The notes beneath the pieces were generated by a model that was given only the letters and a program-made list of their open reading frames with translations, was not told the DNA's origin and ran no database searches. The position numbers and the translations under genes were made by a program. Positions 1 through 8,291 of a DNA stretch of 33,757 nt are shown piece by piece. Source of the DNA: Rhodothermaceae bacterium bin80 (lineage in GTDB: Bacteria; Bacteroidota; Rhodothermia; Rhodothermales; Bin80); contig MPNB01000037.1 in NCBI GenBank assembly GCA_002238805.1, positions 1 through 33,757 on the forward strand. Direction: 5' to 3'. Within the stretch, counting starts at the first letter, position 1. Every line of letters starts with the position of its first letter.

Positions 1-93
1 CAAGACTGGGAAGCGATCTCGAATGGACTCAAAGAATCTACCCGTAAAAGAAAGGTCCAGATCGAAAAATATTTTTCCAAACAAACAAGTTAG

Positions 94-405
94 CGCTTAT
101 GGGGGAAACCCGGGTCCCTACCGGTCTACGCCATAATTAGCCCAGAGCGTCCAGTGGCCGACGTTTTCCCAGCTATTTCCAGTGTCAGGATCGGTCGTGA
201 CGGCCGCATCTGGGTCCGCCAATATGATCGGCCCGGGGAAGATCGTGGATGGCTCGCCTTCGGTGCTGACGGTAAGTTCACGTGTCACATGGCCCAACCC
301 CCCGGCGATGTTCGGGAATTCGGAGCCGACTACGTGCTCCTGCTCCATCGGTCCGCTCTTGGGGTCGAAACCGTTCGGATGCATAGCCTCACGTCACCTT
401 CTTAG
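94..405 (+). pseudogene. 3' remnant of a 6-bladed beta-propeller protein
   Basis: The reading frame is open only from the in-frame stop at 91-93 to the stop at 403-405, with no convincing start (a GTG at 154 is the first candidate). The translation has the look of the last blade of secreted 6-bladed beta-propeller proteins: FPAISS..., then DGRIWVRQYDRPGED, a WLAFGADGKF strand, GADYVLLL and GVETVRMHSL at the end. Intact family members are about 350-400 residues, so only about a quarter remains. The upstream part is not in frame in this window, so I read it as a decayed gene. An overlapping minus-strand frame (118-384) is probably its antisense shadow. The family assignment is by recognition of the pattern, not by a search. 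Confidence 0.5.
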
Positions 406-860
406 CCCGCGTATGAAGGGCAGACGATACAGGTCCAGCCTTGTCGAAGGCATTCTTCACGGCAGCAGCCTGCGTGGGCCAACTAACACCTTCTATGTGA
501 CAGGACCGCGAAGTAGTTCGTCGCATCAATGGGCGTGACAGGGAGTATGTCCTCTTCCAGCCACTTGCCAGTGAACCTGACGTGCGCGGCGCCGACCATG
601 AGCGCCAGACAGTCGATTCAGTGTTGGAATTTAGGGCGCGGTTTCATGGGATCTTTGGTGGATCAGAATCAAGTCAGCTGTTATCTGAACTTTGGTCTTG
701 CGGTGTATCTCGAGTTCCGGTGAACTTCACGAAATCCCAAAGAGACGCGCAGCAACGGACTAACCTGACTCGGTCCGACGATTTAGTGACAACTTGTGAA
801 TCCGGATCCTGGGCTACTTGGAAAGCTTTTACGGGTAGGTGGCACGAGGCCGGCGGCATC
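406..860. other. unassigned, probably degraded stretch
   Basis: No gene can be supported here. Short open frames occur on both strands. On plus, 501-890 is open without an ATG and runs 30 bases into the antisense of the ATPase gene. On minus, a frame containing GKWLEEDILPV (about 600-490) seems to continue after a one-base shift into a frame containing GVSWPTQAAAVKNAF (about 490-395). That pattern would fit a frameshifted remnant, but I recognise no family in any of these frames. Confidence 0.3.
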
Positions 861-3800
861 TCAGTGGACTATATTCTCTTTGCGGAGTAACTGATCCACC
901 GGGTGCAGTAATAGCGGGTGGAGTCGATAGCGGGTACCGCCCACGATCTTATTAGGGTTTTCGTCCAATTTGGTCAGGCTCCATCCACAGGGAATGATCA
1001 CATTGAGGTTCAGCAACGACTGCAGCACCGCGGTCGTATCTCCGGGCGTGGAGATAAAAATCCTATGATGTTCGAGTGGAGTTAATGTGTTGTGCATCAG
1101 AAAGGCTTTGAGCGTAAAGCGGTGAGCAAGCCCAAGCGATTGCAGGAAACTGAAGCCGGGTGAAGCAGATTCTCCCGCGGTGACATGTCCGCCCTCGAAT
1201 TTTGTTTTCCACAGCCAAGTCGCTAAGGCCAGCATCACGTTTGAACCGCAACGAAGATGAAGCCGGTCGAAAAAGTGGTTCCGAAGCACGGTCTGTTTTG
1301 CTTCGATACTCGAAGCGGTACGCAGTCTGCGTGACAGTAGCGGCGGTACCACTGCCGGTTTTGCGAAATTCAAACGTATGCCACTGCGTTGGTGCCGGGC
1401 CATAACGACACTCTCAAGCATGCCCCGATTGACGGGAGTGGTTTGATGTGTGGATACAAGATTCACAGAGCCGGCGACAGCTAGTTTTAGATATTGCCAT
1501 GCGTGGTCATTGATGGTTGCAATCCAGCAAACATGGGCGTCCGTACGGGCAAAAAATAGAAGAGCACGCTGGAAGAGTTCAGTTCCCCCGTATGCCCGTA
1601 GCATTAAGTGTTCAAGGTTGTCAACCAGGCATATTCGTGGGCTAGATTCAAGCAAACGTACCTCCAATTCATCCAGAGAGGAAACTTCCATACCGATAGC
1701 AGAGCCAATTTCGGACGCAAATTCAGCAATGTTTTTGGGGCGCTGAGCGAGTGTTGTGATATGAACTGTTCCTTCCAGCTCTGATCCGAAAGCCCGAAGC
1801 AGGCTTGATCGACCACTGCCAGGTGGCATTGGGAGCACCAGTCCACCCCCAGCGCGACATTGATGCCACCACGCTACACGGTTGTGCAGGTATTCAATAT
1901 CTGCGGAACGGCCTGCCAAAAGCCATGGCTCCGACACAGCTTCTAAGTCGAACAGCTTGTGGTACACGAGGGGCAAGCGTGCACGTAGTGCTCGCATGGC
2001 AGCAGGGCCAATAGTGTTACGGGCATGCAGTTTTTCGTTATCCGCTATGGGAGCTGTGCTAATGGCGGTCCGACCATGCTCAATCAATGAGGTTGCACGG
2101 CGGCGACTTCTTTGCAAAAGGATATCTACCAATCCAGCCGTGCGCTGTGCGAGACTGGCTATCTGTCGCTGTATTTGCCGCATGCTACGGCGCAAACGAA
2201 ATCGTATCACTAGCCAGTGATACTCTACCCTGGTAACAGAGCTGAGACTACGGTGTATGTTCGACCAGTCCTGACGAAATACTATAAACACACTATTTAC
2301 GAATCCATGCCATGGCGCATCAAGCGACTTGCGTAGGTCTTGTAGTGTAGTCGAGGTGCGGCCTAGGCCCTCTTCTACAAGTCTTCTTGCCCGCTCGACC
2401 GCTTCTTCATCAATTGGGCCTTCCAATTCACGCAGAGCGGCTGAGAGACTGAATTCCACGACGCTGACTACCTGTTCTGCGCTGTCCCACACGAATGCTA
2501 ATTTCTGGCGCAAAGTACGTGCACTGGGAGTTAGGCGCTCGTGGAATGGTGTGAGCAGCAGCTGTAGATCCTGTCGGAGGTAGCAGCGCAATTTATTGCG
2601 ATTTGGTGTGATCGGGGTTACTTGTCGCGGTGCACTGTGCAGGACAATCGACTCAGGCCATTCGTCAATGGATGTGGTTAATGCGATCCATTGGTGTTGA
2701 CCCGGGTTTTGCAGTTCCTGGTCGACATCAGGCAGGTTCAATGGTTTAGTGAGTGTATTCCGAACAGGTTCCAGCGCATGTGCGTGCAGGTTCTGCAGGA
2801 TGCTCGGCAGGACGTCTGGATCGTCGTAGAAATTTGGTTCCAAGCATTCGTTCAGTAGGGTAGATGCTGATTCAAAGGTGTACTGGACAGGTGCTAAGGC
2901 TGTATCAGCTATGTGCTTCAAGAGTGCATGTCGACAGGAAACGAATGTACCCCGCAGGCACACGGTCCTTACGCACAGATCGATTTTGGCCAATGCCTCC
3001 ATTCGCCACTCGAACCAATGTTTTTTCCGCACCTCCATGTGCCTGTCTTTACGCCGGTCACCCAGTCTACGCTCTGAATCTGCCAGGAGAACCGTGCCCG
3101 CCAATCTGAAGTCTTCTCGCAGATGTTCAGTATCCTGCCCAAACGATTCTTTCGAATCCATGTCAGGTAGAGTGGACTCAATTTCTGTCTGCTCCAATGT
3201 CTCTTGTAGAGCTTTTGATGCTTGCAGGAGAGTTTCAGTCAATGCTGTGTTCGCAGTGGACGCATCTTCAGAGAGTGGACTGCCGTTCAGGAACGCTTCG
3301 GGCGGGATGTTAAAGTTGACGGCGCCCTCCAATCTATGCTCCAGTGCCAGTACGATGTTCGTCCAGTCAGAGAAGGCTGCTTCAAGTTTCCCAATCAGGC
3401 CGGCAACATGTTGCTCCCATTGCTCATGGAGTTTTATTGCGGTGTCTGCAATTCGGACGTGGGCATGATACTGAAAAAGCAGGCGAAGTGGAATGCGACG
3501 CAGTGGCTCCTTTGGGGGCTGTCGCAGGAGAGTACGTGTACGTGCAGCCAGATAGAGCCGCCATCTTGCAAGACTTTTTCTTACACGTCGTCTATTGTCG
3601 ATTCCCGGTGTATAGAGCGACAAAGAAAGAGGTAGTGTGCAGTGTTCAGTAGTGCGCTCTGTGATCTGAATCAGATCTTTCAGGGATATGACACTGTTGT
3701 TCCATGCGTCCAATTCGGCGAGATGTATCAACTTATGAGCCAATGGCTGGAGTACCTGCTCCAGTACGACCTGCCGGTACACAGAAATTTGTGTCAGCAA

Positions 3801-4040
3801 TGAAGGATTTTCATCGGACAGAATATTTGTCGAAATTTCTCTGTGATGGTACACGGCAGCAGTCAATGACTCCTGGAGCGGATGGATTATTCTTTTTGTT
3901 GTTACTAGGCGCCAAGTATCGTGTGACTGCAGAATAATATTTTCCGCTTCGTGAACCAGTGAATCGAACATCGAATCGATCTCAGCTTCACTACCAGCAT
4001 CAGTATGAGTAGCTGGATGTGCTTCCTGCTCCATATTCAT
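861..4040 (-). CDS. large P-loop ATPase coupled to an MscS channel gene
   Basis: This 1059-residue protein has no signal peptide or clear membrane segment, so it is probably cytoplasmic. Residues 1 to about 690 are charged and mostly helical, with likely coiled coil around 540-590, and match no domain I recognise. A NTPase domain follows: a Walker A-like loop near 733-746 ending GSGRSS (residues 741-746) and a Walker B-like strand RICLVDNLEH with Asp807, then a sensor-like strand ending in IATIND. The Walker A lysine is replaced by Arg744. The last 90 residues look like a winged helix. This order (long helical sensor, NTPase, C-terminal winged helix) resembles STAND or AAA ATPases. The ATG overlaps the stop of the upstream channel gene by 4 bases (ATGA), which indicates translational coupling and a joint role. 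The function is unknown. Confidence 0.75.
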   Translation of the reverse strand: MNMEQEAHPATHTDAGSEAEIDSMFDSLVHEAENIILQSHDTWRLVTTKRIIHPLQESLTAAVYHHREISTNILSDENPSLLTQISVYRQVVLEQVLQPLAHKLIHLAELDAWNNSVISLKDLIQITERTTEHCTLPLSLSLYTPGIDNRRRVRKSLARWRLYLAARTRTLLRQPPKEPLRRIPLRLLFQYHAHVRIADTAIKLHEQWEQHVAGLIGKLEAAFSDWTNIVLALEHRLEGAVNFNIPPEAFLNGSPLSEDASTANTALTETLLQASKALQETLEQTEIESTLPDMDSKESFGQDTEHLREDFRLAGTVLLADSERRLGDRRKDRHMEVRKKHWFEWRMEALAKIDLCVRTVCLRGTFVSCRHALLKHIADTALAPVQYTFESASTLLNECLEPNFYDDPDVLPSILQNLHAHALEPVRNTLTKPLNLPDVDQELQNPGQHQWIALTTSIDEWPESIVLHSAPRQVTPITPNRNKLRCYLRQDLQLLLTPFHERLTPSARTLRQKLAFVWDSAEQVVSVVEFSLSAALRELEGPIDEEAVERARRLVEEGLGRTSTTLQDLRKSLDAPWHGFVNSVFIVFRQDWSNIHRSLSSVTRVEYHWLVIRFRLRRSMRQIQRQIASLAQRTAGLVDILLQRSRRRATSLIEHGRTAISTAPIADNEKLHARNTIGPAAMRALRARLPLVYHKLFDLEAVSEPWLLAGRSADIEYLHNRVAWWHQCRAGGGLVLPMPPGSGRSSLLRAFGSELEGTVHITTLAQRPKNIAEFASEIGSAIGMEVSSLDELEVRLLESSPRICLVDNLEHLMLRAYGGTELFQRALLFFARTDAHVCWIATINDHAWQYLKLAVAGSVNLVSTHQTTPVNRGMLESVVMARHQRSGIRLNFAKPAVVPPLLSRRLRTASSIEAKQTVLRNHFFDRLHLRCGSNVMLALATWLWKTKFEGGHVTAGESASPGFSFLQSLGLAHRFTLKAFLMHNTLTPLEHHRIFISTPGDTTAVLQSLLNLNVIIPCGWSLTKLDENPNKIVGGTRYRLHPLLLHPVDQLLRKENIVH

Positions 4041-6007
4041 AGCGTTTTAGGCAGGGGGAGAACATGCCCAATGGGCCGGTCGAAATAACCCTGTTTCCTG
4101 AATTCTGCTTTGGCTGCTTCGGTGACGTCGCTTGCGAAAGCGAACTCATAACGTGTATCCAGCACATAGGCCTTGACCGCGAGTTGTGTTAGAAAGGTTT
4201 CCTTGAACTCGTCCCTAACATTGACCACGATAGGCTTACCCAGATAAACGTATTTTGAGTTGGCTGCCGCACTATGGGCAATCGATTTCACCTTTGTTGT
4301 ATCGGCCCAGCCTGGAACGTAGAGCTCTACAACGACTTGGCAGTGCAAGGCCCCCGCGTTCGCATTTGCAACCTGACTGTCAATTACATGCGCATTGGGA
4401 ACCGACACTAAATTGTCGTCCGAAGTGACGATTCGTGTGGCTCTCAATCCGATGGAAGCCACTTCGCCGTATGTTTCGCCGATCCGAATCTTATCTCCGA
4501 CTTGGAAGGGCTGGTCAAAAATAATAATGATCCCTCCAAAGATGTTTTTCAAAATGTTCTGTGCTGCGAAACCTACAGCTACGCCAATCACCGCGCCTGC
4601 GGCAAGCAGGCTACGCTGGTCTAGCCCGAAGACATAAGCTAATACAATGTAGGTGGTCAGGCCAATCACTACTAGGCGCGTAACAGGAATCAGGCGTTTA
4701 TAGAATAGGCGTCGTCTGGCACTTCGTTCGGAGACAGTATTAAGCAGCCAGAGTATAAACCGTACAGAGACAAGGCCTGCCAGGACAAACAGGATGCTGA
4801 GAAAAACCTTGATGCCATAGTTTCCCAAGTCAGATCCAAGCCGCGCAGAAAGTGCGTCATTTAGTAGGATCATATCTTGGTGCACCTCATTGAGCAGTGC
4901 TGAGGTGTTGGACAAGAGCAGCAGAGGTCGTTGTTGGAGTGCTGCTTCATCCAACGAGGATAGAACAACTTGCAGATCCACAAGACTTCTTTCTTGTCGC
5001 AACAGATCATCCTGGATTCTGGCCGCAGACAGGCGTAGGCTGTCAGCGTCTGGTGCAGGAATGCGCCTTTGTGCGTCCTCAATTGCTGCTGTGTTCTGCG
5101 CCAAGTTGTCGGCCACGTTCTCGAGTCTCGCTACTGCGTCCAGCAGTAGCAAGCCAGTGCTTAGGTCTATTTCGTCCACGGCGAATTGGATCGATGCTTC
5201 CAAGACTTCCAAGGCAGACTGCAAAAGGTTGGTTGCTCGATAAAGCTGCCAAATCAACTCATGCGTCTGTGCTCTTTCCTCCGCGCCTCCAAGCGAAAAA
5301 CGGGCTCCCGACACTTCATCTATAAAGTCCACATTAGACGCTATTCGTGTAGCACGAAGTGCAATCAGCAGGGCAAGCGTTGTGCTCAGTGAGTCCAGTG
5401 CAGGTGAACTCTGATCACCGTATGTCAACATTTCCCGTTGAAGGGACATATACAGTATGGTATGCAGCGAATCTGTGAGCGAGAAACCCAGTTCGACTAC
5501 GGGTGTCAGCGGCAATAACTGTCGAGATTCCATCAGCAGTGCCAGAGTTGTTTTCGCGGAATCGAAGGCTGCACGATGGTCTTCCAGTACTTCGATGCGC
5601 ACTACATTGTCAATCGTGTCGAGTCTCTCTGAAGTTTTAGCCAGTGCCGTGGTCAGTTCAGCTAGATTGGCAGGCGGATTCTCAGTGAGCAAGTCAGAGA
5701 TCGCATTCGCCAGTATCTGATGCAGCTCCTGATCTAGGTACAGCTGACTGCGTGTGAATGCTGACAGGTTTACAGTCGAGTCCGGGTTCGCCAAGATCAG
5801 TTCCAGTGAATCACTTAGGATTTCAAAGGTGTTGCACGCGTCAGCAATTCGAGGAACTAGGGAGTCAGCTAATGCTGGATCTGGCAATTCTGTTTGATTC
5901 GCCTGAAGTGTAGTACAGTCTGTGGTCGAACTCTGATCGCAACCGAGGAGGGCAAGTAATGCCCAGATTGATAGTAGGAGAGCTCGAAGTGACCGAACAA
6001 GGCGCAT
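4037..6007 (-). CDS. MscS-family mechanosensitive channel with lipoprotein signal and large periplasmic domain
   Basis: I chose the ATG at 6007 because it gives a clean lipoprotein signal, MRLVRSLRALLL... ending LALLGC with the lipidated Cys at 23; an upstream in-frame start at 6073 would bury this signal. The protein is then 656 residues. Residues 24 to about 390 are helical, leucine- and glutamine-rich and probably periplasmic. Three membrane helices follow at about 395-420, 436-459 and 463-497. The third is the glycine/alanine-rich pore helix (AAGAVIGVAVGFAAQN), leading into the MscS beta domain (IIIIFDQPFQVGDKIRIG, then the VSVPN segment) and an alpha/beta C-terminal domain. MscS channels open on membrane tension to release solutes. 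Asp at +2 after Cys would favour the inner membrane by the E. coli rule, though sorting rules differ in Bacteroidota. It is followed directly by the ATPase gene. Confidence 0.88.
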   Translation of the reverse strand: MRLVRSLRALLLSIWALLALLGCDQSSTTDCTTLQANQTELPDPALADSLVPRIADACNTFEILSDSLELILANPDSTVNLSAFTRSQLYLDQELHQILANAISDLLTENPPANLAELTTALAKTSERLDTIDNVVRIEVLEDHRAAFDSAKTTLALLMESRQLLPLTPVVELGFSLTDSLHTILYMSLQREMLTYGDQSSPALDSLSTTLALLIALRATRIASNVDFIDEVSGARFSLGGAEERAQTHELIWQLYRATNLLQSALEVLEASIQFAVDEIDLSTGLLLLDAVARLENVADNLAQNTAAIEDAQRRIPAPDADSLRLSAARIQDDLLRQERSLVDLQVVLSSLDEAALQQRPLLLLSNTSALLNEVHQDMILLNDALSARLGSDLGNYGIKVFLSILFVLAGLVSVRFILWLLNTVSERSARRRLFYKRLIPVTRLVVIGLTTYIVLAYVFGLDQRSLLAAGAVIGVAVGFAAQNILKNIFGGIIIIFDQPFQVGDKIRIGETYGEVASIGLRATRIVTSDDNLVSVPNAHVIDSQVANANAGALHCQVVVELYVPGWADTTKVKSIAHSAAANSKYVYLGKPIVVNVRDEFKETFLTQLAVKAYVLDTRYEFAFASDVTEAAKAEFRKQGYFDRPIGHVLPLPKTL

Positions 6008-6645
6008 AGTTGACGAGGAAGAAAGCTCAGTGTGCAAGATACTGCTTAATCCAGTCGGAGAGGGATACAACAATTTTTGCGCTTGGCAACGGCATTGCGT
6101 CGATGTCGTAAGTGCAGCAGGGAGTAAGGAAGTATTCGTTCGCTGCGCCGAGCCCTAAGAAGAATAGTCGCGAACGATGCCGGCTACGAATTCGGTGAGC
6201 GTACGTGTTTAGCAACTGAGGGAAACAGTTGAACCATTATTTTTAGTCGGCAGTGATAAGTTGGGGCAATCCTCATGATTAACGAAGCTGTAATAGCATG
6301 GGGATTCTAATTTTCTCAAAGGTGACTCTGGAAAAGGCATTGAAGCCAGCCCTCCGCAGTTATTTTGTTCGCTTTCTGTCACCGGGCATATTTGCACAAA
6401 TTTGGGTCAAACCAAGTACAAGACTCAATTATTTGAACACTGACGCGCCCTTTTGTTTTAAGTGGTCTGTTCTGGTAGCTAGGTCGCTTAGCACAAGAAT
6501 GGACCGAACTTGAGTTGAGTATTCGAGTTACTGCTGGCGGTTAACTTCATATTGTTTGCTATGCTCTGTGGGCGGGTATTGGTCCGTATATTACCGATAG
6601 ACGTGTATTTCTTGGTTCAGAAAGAAATAACCAGGCGTTTATGCC
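6008..6645. promoter_or_regulatory. divergent intergenic region between mscS-like gene and nuoA
   Basis: This 638-base gap separates two divergently read operons and should hold both promoters. I find no convincing gene; the short open frames (for example 6298-6513 plus) have no protein-like character. A 6-bp hairpin with 7-base loop, CAACTG-AGGGAAA-CAGTTG, lies at 6213-6231 and could be an operator. The right end is AT-rich and contains the extended -10 candidate listed separately. Confidence 0.5.
6557..6565 (+). promoter_or_regulatory. candidate extended -10 element for the nuo operon
   Basis: TGCTATGCT fits an extended -10 (TGn followed by TATGCT). No good -35 lies 16-18 bases upstream. 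It would place the transcript start near 6572, giving a leader of about 74 bases before nuoA. This is a weak call based on position and motif only. Confidence 0.25.
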
Positions 6646-7017
6646 ATGAGTGCTGAATTTATCGCGCTATTGATTATGCTGGGCTTGGCCACAGGCTTGG
6701 CATTGACGTTGCTACTGGCTCAGCGACTACTTGGCCCAAGAAGACCTAACCGAGTCAAGGTGGGTGCCTATGAGAGCGGCATGGATCCAATCGGGACTGC
6801 TCATCAGCGGTTCTCCGTCAAGTTCTATCTGGTTGCAATGGTTTTTATAGTCTTTGACGTAGAGGTTGTATTCCTTTACCCATGGGCAGTCAGCCACAGG
6901 CATTTTTTGGAAGCGGGAATTGGTATGGGGGTGTTGGCGATTGTGAGCATATTTATTCTGGTCCTTGCGGTAGGACTTTTATACGACATCAAGAAAGGTG
7001 GACTGGAGTTCGATTAA
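6646..7017 (+). CDS. nuoA: NADH-quinone oxidoreductase subunit A
   Basis: A 123-residue inner-membrane subunit of respiratory complex I, in the membrane arm next to the quinone-binding site. It has the family pattern of three membrane helices (about 5-27, 61-81 and 92-115) and the conserved loop starting YESG (residues 42-45), followed by [19 protein letters not shown] with acidic residues Asp71 and Glu73 in helix 2 and the FLYPWA end. Length is typical. It is the first gene of a nuoABCDEF-GH run. No Shine-Dalgarno sequence is visible, as for most genes here. Confidence 0.96.
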   Translation: MSAEFIALLIMLGLATGLALTLLLAQRLLGPRRPNRVKVGAYESGMDPIGTAHQRFSVKFYLVAMVFIVFDVEVVFLYPWAVSHRHFLEAGIGMGVLAIVSIFILVLAVGLLYDIKKGGLEFD

Positions 7018-7066
7018 CGAAACAGACCGCATCACTTCTCATAAAAACGGCGCTGGCTTTTTCTCT

Positions 7067-7621
7067 ATGGATTCCGCTACTGGATACTTAACAACCACTG
7101 TTGATTCTGTTGTCAACTGGGCGCGTTCGAACTCTCTGATGCCAATGCCTATGGGGTTAGCCTGTTGTGCTATTGAAATGATGGCCTTTGGTGGTCCCAA
7201 GTATGATGTCGGTAGATTCGGCAGCGAGGCCATGCGATTCTCTCCCCGTCAGGCTGACCTGATGATCGTGGCCGGATGGTGCAGTTACAAAATGGCGCAT
7301 GCGATACGACGCGTCTGGGATCAGATGGCCGACCCCAAGTGGTGTATAGCCATGGGAGCATGTGCTTCGAGTGGAGGCATGCATCGCTGCTATGGTGTCG
7401 TCCAGGGAATAGACAATTTTTTACCAGTTGATGTGTATATCCCGGGGTGTCCGCCCCGACCAGAAGCGGTTATTCACGCGTTAATGGATATTCAGGAGAA
7501 AATTCGGAACGAGTACTCTATTGCAAAGGATTATACAAGTGGTCCACAACAATCAACCGTTGCGCCAATCAACCCGGGGATCCTTACGAGTGACGGCCGG
7601 ACAACAGCAGGAGGTGTGTAG
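7067..7621 (+). CDS. nuoB: NADH-quinone oxidoreductase subunit B
   Basis: Complex I subunit that carries the terminal [4Fe-4S] cluster N2, which hands electrons to quinone. With the ATG at 7067 the protein is 184 residues and starts just before the conserved [10 protein letters not shown] segment. Cluster ligands are visible as the Cys33-Cys34 pair in LACCAIE, Cys99 in GACASSGG and Cys128 in PGCPPRPE; the spacings 65 and 29 equal those of the E. coli protein. A GTG at 6998 would add 23 residues and overlap nuoA by 20 bases; I consider that less likely because the extra stretch is not typical of the family. An 11-base gap precedes nuoC. Confidence 0.95.
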   Translation: MDSATGYLTTTVDSVVNWARSNSLMPMPMGLACCAIEMMAFGGPKYDVGRFGSEAMRFSPRQADLMIVAGWCSYKMAHAIRRVWDQMADPKWCIAMGACASSGGMHRCYGVVQGIDNFLPVDVYIPGCPPRPEAVIHALMDIQEKIRNEYSIAKDYTSGPQQSTVAPINPGILTSDGRTTAGGV

Positions 7622-7631
7622 AGATTGATTG

Positions 7632-8291
7632 ATGTCTGAATTACTCAAGTTTCATTTTACGCCCGCAGATAAGGCGCGTCCCGAAGAAGAGAATTTGCAT
7701 GCGCAGGTGTCCACTGACGTCACGGATGTGATAAAGGCTCTACAAGAGCAGTTTCCGGGAGCGGTAACGGATGTATCTGTCTACGCAGGTGAGCATACTG
7801 TATTTGTTGCACGTGAGAATTTATTACAAGTGTGTACTGCATTGAAGGAAACGCTGGGATTTACCTATCTCGTGGATCTTGCCGGTGTGGATCGTTTTCA
7901 GGAGGATGCACCTCGTTACGAGGTTTACTATTGTTTCGTAAACCTTAAAGCGGGCAAACGCCTTCGGATAAAGGTGCGTGTCGAGGAAGATGACGCAGTT
8001 GTACCCTCGATAACGGGCCTGTTCAAGGCAGCAGATTGGAATGAACGTGAGTGCTTCGATATGCTGGGCATTCGTTTCAAAGGCCATCCAGACCTTCGAC
8101 GTATGTACATGCCGGAGGATTTTGAATATTACCCCCAACGCAAGGAATTCCCGCTTTTGGGTATTCCAGGATCACTCCCGCTCCCACCGCGGACACCCGA
8201 GGGAGAGTTAACTCTGGATCCTTTTGCAGCTGCCCGTAGCGGCAGTCCGGTCAAGAGCTATCAAGAGCCTGCAGCAAACGACGAAAAATAA
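7632..8291 (+). CDS. nuoC: NADH-quinone oxidoreductase subunit C (30 kDa)
   Basis: A 219-residue peripheral-arm subunit of complex I that packs against NuoD near the N2 cluster. The signature is NERECFDMLGIRFKGHPDLRR followed by MYMPEDFEYYPQRKEFPL, a standard 30-kDa subunit motif. The N-terminal region (about 25-100) is more variable. ATG 7632 follows an alternative TTG at 7629 by one codon. The stop and the nuoD start overlap as TAATG, so nuoC and nuoD are separate here, not fused as in E. coli. Confidence 0.94.
   Translation: MSELLKFHFTPADKARPEEENLHAQVSTDVTDVIKALQEQFPGAVTDVSVYAGEHTVFVARENLLQVCTALKETLGFTYLVDLAGVDRFQEDAPRYEVYYCFVNLKAGKRLRIKVRVEEDDAVVPSITGLFKAADWNERECFDMLGIRFKGHPDLRRMYMPEDFEYYPQRKEFPLLGIPGSLPLPPRTPEGELTLDPFAAARSGSPVKSYQEPAANDEK

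Noticed and set aside
118..384. 88-codon open frame on the minus strand
   Set aside because: It is antisense to the beta-propeller remnant, whose plus-strand translation has clear family features; the minus translation matches nothing I recognise.
2878..3468. 196-codon open frame on the plus strand
   Set aside because: It is antisense to the 1059-residue ATPase; it is Ser/Arg/Cys-rich, as expected for a shadow frame, without any motif.
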